NCBI GenBank assembly: GCA_902796625.1
Contig: CADBPX010000057.1
Location: 1 to 7,782 of the forward strand
From: an uncultured Pseudomonadota bacterium
GTDB taxonomy: Bacteria > Pseudomonadota > Alphaproteobacteria > RF32 > CAG-239
Length of the DNA: 7,782 nucleotides
Reading direction: 5' to 3'
Under the pieces are notes generated by a model. That model saw only the letters and a list, made by a program, of their open reading frames with translations, ran no database searches and was not told the origin of the DNA. How positions within the stretch are numbered: the first letter of the stretch is position 1; each line of letters begins with the position of its first letter. Positions 1-5,466 of this stretch are shown piece after piece. The translations under genes and the position numbers were made by a program.

Positions 1-143
1 CCGCGAAAAAAGCTCCGGCTAAAAAGACTACGGTAAAGAAAGCCGCCGCGAAAAAAGCTCCGGCTAAAAAGACTACGGTAAAGAAAGCCGCCGCGAAAAA
101 AGCTCCGGCTAAAAAGACCACGGTGAAGAAAGCCAAAAAATAA
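1..143 (+). CDS. Histone H1-like / AlgP-like lysine-alanine-rich basic protein, C-terminal fragment
   Basis: This is the 3' end of a gene whose start lies left of the window. Codons run in frame from position 3 to a TAA stop at 141-143, giving 46 residues. The peptide is almost only Lys, Ala, Thr, Pro and Val, in a 15-residue unit that reads AKKAPAKKTTVKKAA and is repeated three times; the last copy ends in AKK before the stop. Pro-Ala-Lys-Lys repeats of this kind are known from bacterial histone H1-like tails (AlgP, Hc1/Hc2-like, and HU proteins with lysine-rich tails), which bind DNA non-specifically through a disordered cationic tail. A nucleoid-associated role is therefore inferred. The N-terminal domain that would identify the protein is not visible, and other lysine-rich tails, such as those on some ribosomal or RNA-binding proteins, remain possible. 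A strong terminator follows 12 nt after the stop. Confidence 0.72.
   Translation, partial: AKKAPAKKTTVKKAAAKKAPAKKTTVKKAAAKKAPAKKTTVKKAKK
3..137 (+). repeat. In-frame 45-bp tandem repeat, three copies
   Basis: The units are 3-47, 48-92 and 93-137. The first two are identical base for base. The third differs by silent changes at 119 (T to C) and 125 (A to G) and by its last codon, where AAA replaces GCC. The unit is exactly 15 codons, so copy-number changes keep the reading frame. The array continues past the left edge, because bases 1-2 match the end of a preceding unit. Identity at silent positions suggests recent duplication or ongoing homogenisation. Confidence 0.95.
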
Positions 144-155
144 AAACAAAAGATG

Positions 156-188
156 AAAAATCCCTCGTGCATCGGGGGATTTTTTTTT
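156..188 (+). terminator. Rho-independent terminator of the H1-like gene
   Basis: A 12-bp stem (156-167 with 173-184, including one G-U pair at 165) encloses a 5-nt TGCAT loop. It runs directly into an uninterrupted T tract from 180 to 188. It sits 12 nt after the stop of the H1-like gene and separates that gene from the downstream HAD gene. Confidence 0.93.
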
Positions 189-239
189 GCGTAATAACAT
201 AAAATTAACCTAGTATTAAAATCATTTGCCGGATAGAGC

Positions 240-267
240 TTGCAATACTTAACAAATATGGTATAAT
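240..267 (+). promoter_or_regulatory. Sigma-70-type promoter for the HAD-like gene
   Basis: The -35 box TTGCAA (240-245) and a perfect -10 box TATAAT (262-267) are 16 bp apart. Transcription would start near 273-275, leaving a leader of about 16 nt that carries a GGAAGG Shine-Dalgarno (278-283) six bases before the ATG. The position after a terminator and just before a start codon supports the call. No experimental evidence is available. Confidence 0.68.
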
Positions 268-289
268 ATGGCAAGATGGAAGGCTTATC

Positions 290-1144
290 ATGGAAAGACA
301 AAAACCGCTTGATAAAGCAATTATACTTGATATTGATGGGGTTGTTAATAGTTTTTCAAACCGAAAATTCTATGTATCTTTTGCGTACCATGCCCTACAT
401 GAGTTGGCTAAGATGAAGAGCCGCCGCCAGCTTCTTGCTGATTTACCAAAGCTCAAAAAAATGGGCGGTGCGAACGCACTATTTAAATTTGCCCGATATT
501 TTTGTAAAGATACTGAAACTTTTAATACGTATTGCCACAACTTATCCCTGAAATTAAATTATAATTTAATTAGATACGATCCTTCAATGAAAGCTTTTAT
601 GAAACGATTAAGTTCCTTTTCCGATATTATTATCCGAAGTGACGGACTGCGTGAAATTGCCTGTGCGGCATGGTTACGTGTGGTGGAAAACTGGCCTTCA
701 GCCCAAATTAAAGCAACAATGATAAAAAATAGAACTTCATCCGAAAATATTTTACTTGCAGGTAAACCTCTTCACTTTAGCGGGCTGGTTGAAAATAAAT
801 TTAAGATAAAGGCCGAAAGTCCGGACAGTTGGAAAGATTTTGCGGATAAATATCGGATAGAACTGACTAAATCTATTTTAATTGATGATAGCCGCAATAA
901 TTGTAAAATTGCTGAAAAACTCGGCATGACAACGGTTCATATCAGCAAACTAGACAGTTTTTTGCAAAATCTTCCGATTAATGTTTATCATCAAAGTCTG
1001 TCAGATGTTTTGGGCGTCAGATTGTCGCATACTTTAAGAAAAATGAACATTAGCTATGGGCAAAAAATTGATATTAAAAGTTTTTTTAGCAACCTTTTAA
1101 AAATGCCGGTAAAATCGTTTCAAGCTCGCAGCAGAGAAAGCTAA
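290..1144 (+). CDS. HAD-like hydrolase family protein, substrate unknown
   Basis: A predicted soluble 284-residue protein. Signs of the haloacid dehalogenase fold are, in order: motif I, AIILDIDGVV with D14 and D16 (nucleophile and general acid positions); a candidate motif II, IIIRSDG (S117); a lysine-bearing segment near 172-187 that could supply motif III (K174 or K182); and motif IV, ILIDDS with D199-D200, followed by GMTTVHI, which resembles the strand after motif IV in HAD enzymes. Family members are mostly Mg-dependent phosphatases or phosphotransferases. About 95 residues lie between motifs I and II, where a helical C1 cap normally sits; here they are basic and probably helical. About 65 residues follow the core as a basic C-terminal extension ending near MPVKSFQARSRES. 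The start is supported by a good Shine-Dalgarno at 278-283. The gene stands alone with its own promoter, and the next gene converges on it, so context does not indicate a substrate. The fold assignment is fairly secure; the function is not known. Confidence 0.8.
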   Translation: MERQKPLDKAIILDIDGVVNSFSNRKFYVSFAYHALHELAKMKSRRQLLADLPKLKKMGGANALFKFARYFCKDTETFNTYCHNLSLKLNYNLIRYDPSMKAFMKRLSSFSDIIIRSDGLREIACAAWLRVVENWPSAQIKATMIKNRTSSENILLAGKPLHFSGLVENKFKIKAESPDSWKDFADKYRIELTKSILIDDSRNNCKIAEKLGMTTVHISKLDSFLQNLPINVYHQSLSDVLGVRLSHTLRKMNISYGQKIDIKSFFSNLLKMPVKSFQARSRES

Positions 1145-1211
1145 TGATCGCGCAATCATTACCGCATAATAAAGTAAACTTTGTCTTTTCCCCATGCTCT
1201 GCGTTACACAT

Positions 1212-1931
1212 TTAATCTTCATCTGGAACCGGATATTGCTGTTTATGAAAAAATTGCTTACGCTGTTTTCGGCTCATTGACCAAATATTTCCCCAACCAT
1301 TAATCGGCTGCACCTCATGCAAGGACTTAAAATTAAAGTTGCGCGCAAAGAATATTGAAGTTGTTTTGGTATAATTATTCATCGGACAAAAACCATAAAA
1401 ATCAACTTGCAATAAATCTGCCTGCCGCAAAATTTTGATGGCATTATAGTATTCTAAACTGGTATTGACGCGATCGCTGTCATCTAAAATAATCATTCCG
1501 CCGTCAGCCAAACATTGCACAGCCTTCTCTGCACATTCAGCGCGACGTTTGCCATCGATAATGATTACCTCATATTTTTCACCATCTTGCAAAATCGTAT
1601 TTTCGTAACCTTGTTTTTCATCACAATAGCGCATCTGCCAGTTCGGCGCGGAAAATTCTTGTGAAAATTTGGCAAACCATTCTGGTTTGTCTTCAATACT
1701 GATAACTTTTTGCGCTCTTTGAGCCCAATACATTGAAGAATATCCGGTGCCAAATTCAAAAACTTTTTTATCGCGATAATCGAATTGTGACATATATTCA
1801 ATGGCCGGATAGGTGTACCACGGAATCGGATTACCGTCACGATCAAGACATACCTTTTCATTCATACTGCGCTCAATGGCAAAATCTTTCTGCCACATTT
1901 CGATAAATTGCTGAAACCGCTCACTATACAT
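1212..1931 (-). CDS. Class I SAM-dependent methyltransferase-like protein
   Basis: A predicted cytoplasmic protein of 239 residues with no signal peptide or membrane span. A Rossmann methyltransferase core is visible: motif I VFEFGTGYSS (57-66), the glycine-rich SAM loop; the acidic end of strand 2, VISIED (76-81, E80 likely contacting the ribose); IIIDGKRR (123-130), a strand 4 ending in Asp; and GGMIILDDSD (144-153) as strand 5. Before the core, IPWYTYPAIEYMSQFD (36-51) resembles a segment I recall just upstream of motif I in a group of uncharacterised bacterial methyltransferases. The substrate cannot be read from the sequence. Translation starts at ATG 1929-1931, with AAAGGAG at 1939-1945 and a 7-nt spacing. 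The gene is transcribed away from the BI-1 gene and converges on the HAD gene with a 67-bp gap. No obvious terminator follows the stop. Confidence 0.83.
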   Translation of the reverse strand: MYSERFQQFIEMWQKDFAIERSMNEKVCLDRDGNPIPWYTYPAIEYMSQFDYRDKKVFEFGTGYSSMYWAQRAQKVISIEDKPEWFAKFSQEFSAPNWQMRYCDEKQGYENTILQDGEKYEVIIIDGKRRAECAEKAVQCLADGGMIILDDSDRVNTSLEYYNAIKILRQADLLQVDFYGFCPMNNYTKTTSIFFARNFNFKSLHEVQPINGWGNIWSMSRKQRKQFFHKQQYPVPDED

Positions 1932-1951
1932 ACTTCATCTCCTTTATTTGT

Positions 1952-1979
1952 CGTATAGCATATTTTTTTATAAAACCAA
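1952..1979 (-). promoter_or_regulatory. Candidate promoter for the methyltransferase gene
   Basis: On the minus strand, TTGGTT (1974-1979) and TATACG (1952-1957) are 16 bp apart. A TG precedes the -10 by one base, giving an extended -10 element (TGCTATACG). Transcription would begin near 1945, almost at the Shine-Dalgarno, which resembles the very short leader of the HAD gene. The region is AT-rich, so chance matches are likely. Confidence 0.42.
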
Positions 1980-1995
1980 ATATTTTTATTTTTGT

Positions 1996-2011
1996 ATCAA
2001 TCTTCATTGAT
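1996..2011. promoter_or_regulatory. Inverted repeat in the divergent gap, possible operator
   Basis: ATCAAT (1996-2001) and ATTGAT (2006-2011) are perfect inverted repeats separated by CTTC. The right half-site covers most of the candidate -35 box of the BI-1 gene at 2007-2012, the place where a repressor would block RNA polymerase. At 6 bp per arm in AT-rich DNA, it could be chance. Confidence 0.3.
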
Positions 2012-2035
2012 TTTTAAGGGAAAATATCCTATATT
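2007..2035 (+). promoter_or_regulatory. Candidate promoter for the BI-1 family gene
   Basis: TTGATT (2007-2012) and TATATT (2030-2035) are separated by an optimal 17 bp. Transcription would start near 2042, giving a leader of about 25 nt that includes AAGGAG (2053-2058), eight bases before the ATG. Placement and spacing are good, but the surrounding sequence is AT-rich. Confidence 0.52.
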
Positions 2036-2066
2036 TTTATCAACACATAATTAAGGAGATAATGTA

Positions 2067-2816
2067 ATGAATATGAATGAAATTAATCGCCGGCCGTCGG
2101 TTGAAGTTTTGAACAAACCTAAAACCTATATTGATGAAGGCTTGCGCCAATATATGATTAAAGTTTTTAACTATATGGGCGCCGGCTTATGCGTAACGGC
2201 ATTAATGGCCTATTTAGTTGCTAACACCGGTTTAATTCAGTTTTTTTATAACGTTAACCCGCAAACTCAAACCGCTTCGCTGTCATTTCTCGGCTGGGTT
2301 GTTGCCTTGGCACCTCTGGCTATGATTTTTGCATTTCAATATGTTTTAAGTCGCAAAAGTTTAGCTGCATCACAATTAATGTTCTGGGGCTTTTCGGCAT
2401 TGATGGGTGCATCGCTGGCTAACATTTTTCTGGTATATACGGCAGCCAGTATGACACGGGTATTTTTGATTTCTGCGGCAACATTCGGAGCAATGAGCTT
2501 GTACGGATATACAACAAAACGTGATTTAAGCAATTTCGGCAGCTTTTTATTTATGGGCTTAATCGGCTTAATTATTGCCTCACTGGTTAATATATTTTTG
2601 CAAAGCCCTGCTCTTTACTACGCATTATCATATATTGGTGTGGCAATTTTCGTTGGTTTAACTGCTTATGATATTCAAAAGGTCAAAAACATTTATTATG
2701 ACAGTGATACCCAAGATATTGCTTCACGCAAAGCAATTTCTGGTGCCTTAAGTCTGTATTTGGACTTTATAAATCTGTTCCTGAATTTATTAAGTATTCT
2801 CGGAGACAGAAGATAA
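2067..2816 (+). CDS. Bax inhibitor-1 / YccA family integral membrane protein
   Basis: A 249-residue polytopic membrane protein. After a hydrophilic N-terminus (1-30), about seven hydrophobic segments follow, near 34-54, 73-93, 104-124, 130-147, 157-177, 183-203 and 224-246. The family signature lies in the last two: GLTAYDIQKVKN (197-208) and ALSLYLDFINLFLNLLSILG (227-246). D202 and D233 sit where the structurally studied homologue BsYetJ has its paired, pH-sensing aspartates. That homologue leaks calcium; E. coli YccA instead modulates the FtsH protease. The exact role here cannot be chosen from sequence. The length is typical of bacterial members. The start at 2067 is favoured over Met3 (2073) by AAGGAG at 2053-2058. 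The gene is monocistronic: it has its own promoter, diverges from the methyltransferase gene, and is closed by a strong terminator. Confidence 0.94.
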   Translation: MNMNEINRRPSVEVLNKPKTYIDEGLRQYMIKVFNYMGAGLCVTALMAYLVANTGLIQFFYNVNPQTQTASLSFLGWVVALAPLAMIFAFQYVLSRKSLAASQLMFWGFSALMGASLANIFLVYTAASMTRVFLISAATFGAMSLYGYTTKRDLSNFGSFLFMGLIGLIIASLVNIFLQSPALYYALSYIGVAIFVGLTAYDIQKVKNIYYDSDTQDIASRKAISGALSLYLDFINLFLNLLSILGDRR

Positions 2817-2832
2817 AACAGCAGAATCATTC

Positions 2833-2863
2833 AAAAACGCTCGGAACAAACGAGCGTTTTTTT
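2833..2863 (+). terminator. Rho-independent terminator of the BI-1 gene
   Basis: A perfect 11-bp stem (2833-2843 with 2851-2861) with a 7-nt loop GAACAAA runs into a T tract from 2857 to 2863. It lies 16 nt after the BI-1 stop codon. The left arm begins with five A residues, so it could also work on the opposite strand, although no minus-strand gene needs it here. Confidence 0.94.
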
Positions 2864-2864
2864 G

Positions 2865-2893
2865 TTGACAAGAATGCAATATCCGATTATAAA
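2865..2893 (+). promoter_or_regulatory. Strong sigma-70-type promoter of the rpmH operon
   Basis: A perfect -35 TTGACA (2865-2870) and a -10 TATAAA (2888-2893) are 17 bp apart, the closest to consensus in the window. It begins one base after the end of the T tract of the preceding terminator. The predicted start near 2900 leaves a leader of about 63 nt before rpmH. High strength fits the demand for ribosomal protein L34. Confidence 0.85.
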
Positions 2894-2911
2894 GATTGCG
2901 AAATAACCGAG

Positions 2912-2930
2912 AGTCCGCATGGGGCGGATT
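2912..2930 (+). promoter_or_regulatory. Small hairpin in the rpmH leader
   Basis: A 7-bp stem (2912-2918 with 2924-2930, one G-U pair) with a 5-nt ATGGG loop is followed by only two more T residues (2931-2932). It lies in the predicted 5' leader, about 20 nt upstream of the rpmH Shine-Dalgarno. It could stabilise the leader or act as a weak attenuator. The T tract (2929-2932) is too short for a convincing terminator. Confidence 0.35.
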
Positions 2931-2962
2931 TTAAATAATAAATAATAACCGGAGATTTTATA

Positions 2963-3097
2963 ATGAAAAGAACATATCAACCTAGTAAATTAATTCGTTC
3001 GCGTCGCCATGGCTTCAGAACGCGTATGGCCAGTGTCGGCGGTCGTAAAGTTTTATCAGCACGTCGTGCCAGAGGTCGTAAAAGAATTTCTGCTTAA
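2963..3097 (+). CDS. rpmH: 50S ribosomal protein L34
   Basis: A 44-residue, highly basic protein that reads MKRTYQPSKL at its N-terminus, continues with IRSRRHGFRTRM (11-22), and ends with GRKVLSARRARGRKRISA (27-44). This is the near-universal L34 sequence and the usual bacterial length. L34 is a small late-assembling component of the large ribosomal subunit. The start is set by ATG 2963, with GGAGA at 2951-2955 and a 7-nt spacing. It is the first gene of the operon, with rnpA beginning 14 nt after its stop, the standard bacterial arrangement of L34 and the RNase P protein. Confidence 0.98.
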   Translation: MKRTYQPSKLIRSRRHGFRTRMASVGGRKVLSARRARGRKRISA

Positions 3098-3111
3098 TTG
3101 AAGATTTGTCA

Positions 3112-3504
3112 ATGAGCGCTTTTCAAATTTTGAAAAAACGAAAAGATTTTTTAAGAGCCGCTAAAGATATAACAATGGTTTCCAAAAATGTTATAGTGCA
3201 AGCGGCTCGACCTTTATCTATATCACAAGAAATGCCGGCGCGAATCGGTTTTACCGCTACTAAAAAATTAGGTAAAGCCCATATTCGCAATCGCACGAAA
3301 CGTCGCTTACGCGCTGTTGTTCGTGATGTTTATAACACTCTGGCTCTACCGAATGTTGATTATGTGCTTATCGGACGCTTCGGTACTTATAGCTGTGCTT
3401 ATGAGGACCTGCAACACGATGTTAAGTGGGCTTTCAAAAAAGTTAATCAACAGATTATGCAAAGAAACAGCAATGATCCGGAAAATTCTGCTTTTACCGA
3501 TTAA
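3112..3504 (+). CDS. rnpA: Ribonuclease P protein component
   Basis: A 130-residue basic protein that binds the RNase P catalytic RNA and helps it recognise the 5' leader of precursor tRNAs. The family hallmark RNR region is intact: RNRTKRRLR at 59-67, preceded by RIGFTATKKLGKAHI (44-58). The N-terminal LKKRKDFLRAA matches the usual start of the fold. I chose ATG 3112 (MSAFQILKK) with GAAG at 3100-3103, eight bases upstream; a TTG two codons earlier, at 3106, is in frame but has poorer Shine-Dalgarno spacing. Length is typical. The last 32 nt overlap the start of yidD in another frame, so the C-terminal tail (about 118-130) is constrained by coding in two frames. Transcription is most likely from the rpmH promoter. 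Confidence 0.96.
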   Translation: MSAFQILKKRKDFLRAAKDITMVSKNVIVQAARPLSISQEMPARIGFTATKKLGKAHIRNRTKRRLRAVVRDVYNTLALPNVDYVLIGRFGTYSCAYEDLQHDVKWAFKKVNQQIMQRNSNDPENSAFTD

Positions 3505-3712
3505 GTTCTATCGCTATTTTATTTCCCCGTTGTGCCCCGGAGTATGCCGCTTTCAGCCGACCTGCTCGCAATATATGTTGGAAGCTATCCGCATACACGG
3601 CGCGGTTAAAGGTTTGTGGCTGGGATTGAAAAGAATTTTGCGTTGCCACCCGTGGGGCGGTTGCGGCGAAGATCCGGTGCCACCAAAAGAAGAAAAGCAT
3701 AAATCGGTATAA
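3473..3712 (+). CDS. yidD: Membrane protein insertion efficiency factor YidD
   Basis: A 79-residue protein with a hydrophobic N-terminus (MIRKILLLPIKFYRYFISPL) followed by the family core CRFQPTCSQYMLEAI (25-39) and the C-terminal motif RCHPWGGCGEDPVP (57-70). The cysteines at 21, 25, 31, 58 and 64 are in the expected places. YidD is a small, membrane-peripheral protein that aids YidC-dependent insertion of inner-membrane proteins; the sequence agrees with the family throughout. The frame is open far upstream, but family alignment puts the start at ATG 3473, inside rnpA. The 32-nt overlap and a weak Shine-Dalgarno (AAAGAAA upstream) suggest translational coupling to rnpA. The order rnpA-yidD-yidC is conserved across many bacteria. 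Confidence 0.96.
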   Translation: MIRKILLLPIKFYRYFISPLCPGVCRFQPTCSQYMLEAIRIHGAVKGLWLGLKRILRCHPWGGCGEDPVPPKEEKHKSV

Positions 3713-3736
3713 GCACTTGATTTTATCTTTAAAATA

Positions 3737-3762
3737 CTATAAACGTTGAATGTTTATGGGAG
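3737..3762 (+). promoter_or_regulatory. yidC Shine-Dalgarno with an overlapping hairpin
   Basis: The yidC ribosome binding site is GGGAG (3758-3762), nine bases before the ATG. A possible hairpin pairs 3737-3745 with 3751-3759 (nine pairs, two of them G-U, loop TTGAA), and its 3' arm includes the first two G residues of that site. The 59-nt gap between yidD and yidC is the largest within the operon after the rpmH leader. If formed, the hairpin would lower yidC translation. It is AU-rich and therefore marginal in stability. Confidence 0.33.
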
Positions 3763-3771
3763 CGTTTAATA

Positions 3772-5466
3772 ATGAATGATAATGAAATAAAAGAAGATTT
3801 TAAAAGTTTTTATATGGCCGTAATTTTGTGCGGTCTGGTTGTTTTGGCAATGAATTATTTCTTTCCGAAACCCCAGCCGACTGCAACCGAAGAAGCCGCT
3901 GTTGAAATGTCGGTAAACGAACAAGAGGGCGAAAATACGCCGTCAGATGTTGAAAATAATCCCGAGGAATCGGATTTCCGCGATGTTGAAGAAGTTATAA
4001 AACAAGATCCGCGCTTGCCTCTGAAAAATGACAGCATAAGCGGTTCAATTCGCTTAAAAGGCGCACGGATCGATCAAATTATGCTCACCAAATATAAACA
4101 AACAATTGAGGAAAACAGCCCGTCCGTTGTTTTATTTAATCCGGCTAAAACCGAAAATGCCTTCTTTGCCGAATACGGCTGGCTCTCAAGTGACAAAACT
4201 TTGGCACTCCCTACTCGCGATACTATATGGACTGTTGAGGAAAATACCGAATTAACCCCGCAAACCCCGACAACATTAACTTGGGATAACAGACAGGGAT
4301 TAAAATTTACCTATCAAATTTCGCTTGATGATCATTATTTATTCCACGTAAAACAAACGGTGGAAAATAATACCGGCCATGAAGTAACCCTTATTCCTTA
4401 CGGAATTTTAAGCAAAAGCATCTCCGCCGATGCAGCCGGACGCTCTATTGTTCACGAAGGTTTTACCGGTATTATTGATAATAAGCTTAAAGAAATCAAA
4501 TATGCCAAAATCAGTGATAAGGGTGAATCATATGAAACTACCGGCGGGTGGATATCTTTTTCCGACAAATACTGGTTTGGCGCTTTTATATTTAATGACA
4601 GCTATCAGGCAAAAGTTGACTTGCGCAAAATAAATGATCATTTATATCAACTTGACTATAAAGGTTTGCCGATGCAAATTCAATCCGGCAGCTCAGCCGG
4701 CGTTTCAACGGAATTATTTGCCGGCGCCAAAGAAATTAAACTGCTGGATACTTATGCCAAAACCATCAATAAATTCGACTTAGCGGTCGATTTCGGTTGG
4801 TATTATTTTATTACCAAACCTTTCTTTTATATTCTGGACTTTTTATACCATTTTATCGGCAATATGGGTTGGGCAATATTGTTATTTGCCGCGCTATTAC
4901 GTCTGCTGATGTTCCCAATTGCCAACAAATCATATGACAATATGTCAAAAATGAAAAAGGTTCAGCCGAAATTAGCGGTATTGCAGCAGATGTACAAAGA
5001 TGATAAAGTTGCTTTACAACGCGCCACCATGGACTTATATAAGCGCGAAAAGATTAATCCGGCCGGCGGTTGTTTGCCGATATTTATTCAAATTCCGATA
5101 TTCTTTTCTTTGTATAAAGTTTTAAATATTGCCATTGAAATCCGTCATGCTCCGTTTATCGGTTGGGTTAAAGACTTATCGGCACCTGATCCGCTCACTA
5201 TTTCGCAATGGTCGCATATTTGGGTACCTTCGGCTTTAGATATCGGATTATGGCCTTTAATATACGGCTTAACCATGTTTATCCAAACCAAACTTAATCC
5301 GCAACCGGCGAACAAAGATCAAGCACGGATGTTTGCTTTAATGCCGTTGATTTTTATGATTATGTTTGCCCATTTTGCGGTCGGTTTGGTTATATATTGG
5401 ACCTTGAGTAATATTTTATCCATTATTCAACAGAAAATCATAATGCATAAAAACGGGGTTAAATGA
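3772..5466 (+). CDS. yidC: Inner-membrane insertase YidC (Oxa1/Alb3/YidC family)
   Basis: At 564 residues this is the long Gram-negative form. It inserts membrane proteins alone or with SecYEG. Order of parts: TM1 near 13-30; an acidic, low-complexity linker (about 38-76); the large periplasmic P1 domain (about 77-340); amphipathic helix EH1 (about 344-361); and the conserved core with TM2 (364-383), TM3 (432-452), TM4 (487-505), and TM5 and TM6 (518-553). R377 in LLFAALLRLLMFPI corresponds to the conserved substrate-contacting arginine of the hydrophilic groove. INPAGGCLPIFIQIPIFFSLY (428-448) is the family signature. The tail after TM6 is short (QQKIIMHKNGVK), without the long basic ribosome-binding extension of mitochondrial Oxa1. 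The start is fixed by GGGAG at 3758-3762. Downstream, engB begins inside the stop codon. Confidence 0.98.
   Translation: MNDNEIKEDFKSFYMAVILCGLVVLAMNYFFPKPQPTATEEAAVEMSVNEQEGENTPSDVENNPEESDFRDVEEVIKQDPRLPLKNDSISGSIRLKGARIDQIMLTKYKQTIEENSPSVVLFNPAKTENAFFAEYGWLSSDKTLALPTRDTIWTVEENTELTPQTPTTLTWDNRQGLKFTYQISLDDHYLFHVKQTVENNTGHEVTLIPYGILSKSISADAAGRSIVHEGFTGIIDNKLKEIKYAKISDKGESYETTGGWISFSDKYWFGAFIFNDSYQAKVDLRKINDHLYQLDYKGLPMQIQSGSSAGVSTELFAGAKEIKLLDTYAKTINKFDLAVDFGWYYFITKPFFYILDFLYHFIGNMGWAILLFAALLRLLMFPIANKSYDNMSKMKKVQPKLAVLQQMYKDDKVALQRATMDLYKREKINPAGGCLPIFIQIPIFFSLYKVLNIAIEIRHAPFIGWVKDLSAPDPLTISQWSHIWVPSALDIGLWPLIYGLTMFIQTKLNPQPANKDQARMFALMPLIFMIMFAHFAVGLVIYWTLSNILSIIQQKIIMHKNGVK

Noticed and set aside
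1..143. Short regularly spaced repeats that might suggest a CRISPR array
   Set aside because: The repeats are directly abutting with no unique spacers, are in frame, and encode a lysine-alanine-rich peptide ending in a stop codon.
1143..1160. Inverted repeat AATGAT-N6-ATCATT after the HAD gene as a terminator shared with the converging methyltransferase gene
   Set aside because: The stem is only six AT-rich pairs and no T tract follows on either strand, so it is not a credible terminator.
1565..1861. 98-codon open frame on the minus strand inside the methyltransferase gene
   Set aside because: It lies in another frame of a well-supported gene, and its translation shows no recognisable motif.
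3106..3111. TTG start for rnpA two codons upstream of the chosen ATG
   Set aside because: It is a rarer start codon only two bases from the GAAG at 3100-3103; the ATG at 3112 has better spacing and a normal family N-terminus.
3317..3472. N-terminal extension of yidD into the middle of rnpA
   Set aside because: The extra residues do not resemble YidD, whose family length and hydrophobic start match the ATG at 3473.
3717..3743. Internal promoter before yidC (TTGATT and TATAAA)
   Set aside because: The boxes are only 15 bp apart and the stretch is very AT-rich; there is not enough support to annotate it.
3855..4037. 60-codon minus-strand frame within yidC, and similar frames at 2336-2533, 3494-3700, 4430-4633 and 5459-5641
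   Set aside because: All lie within strongly supported genes in other frames and have no family features or ribosome binding sites.
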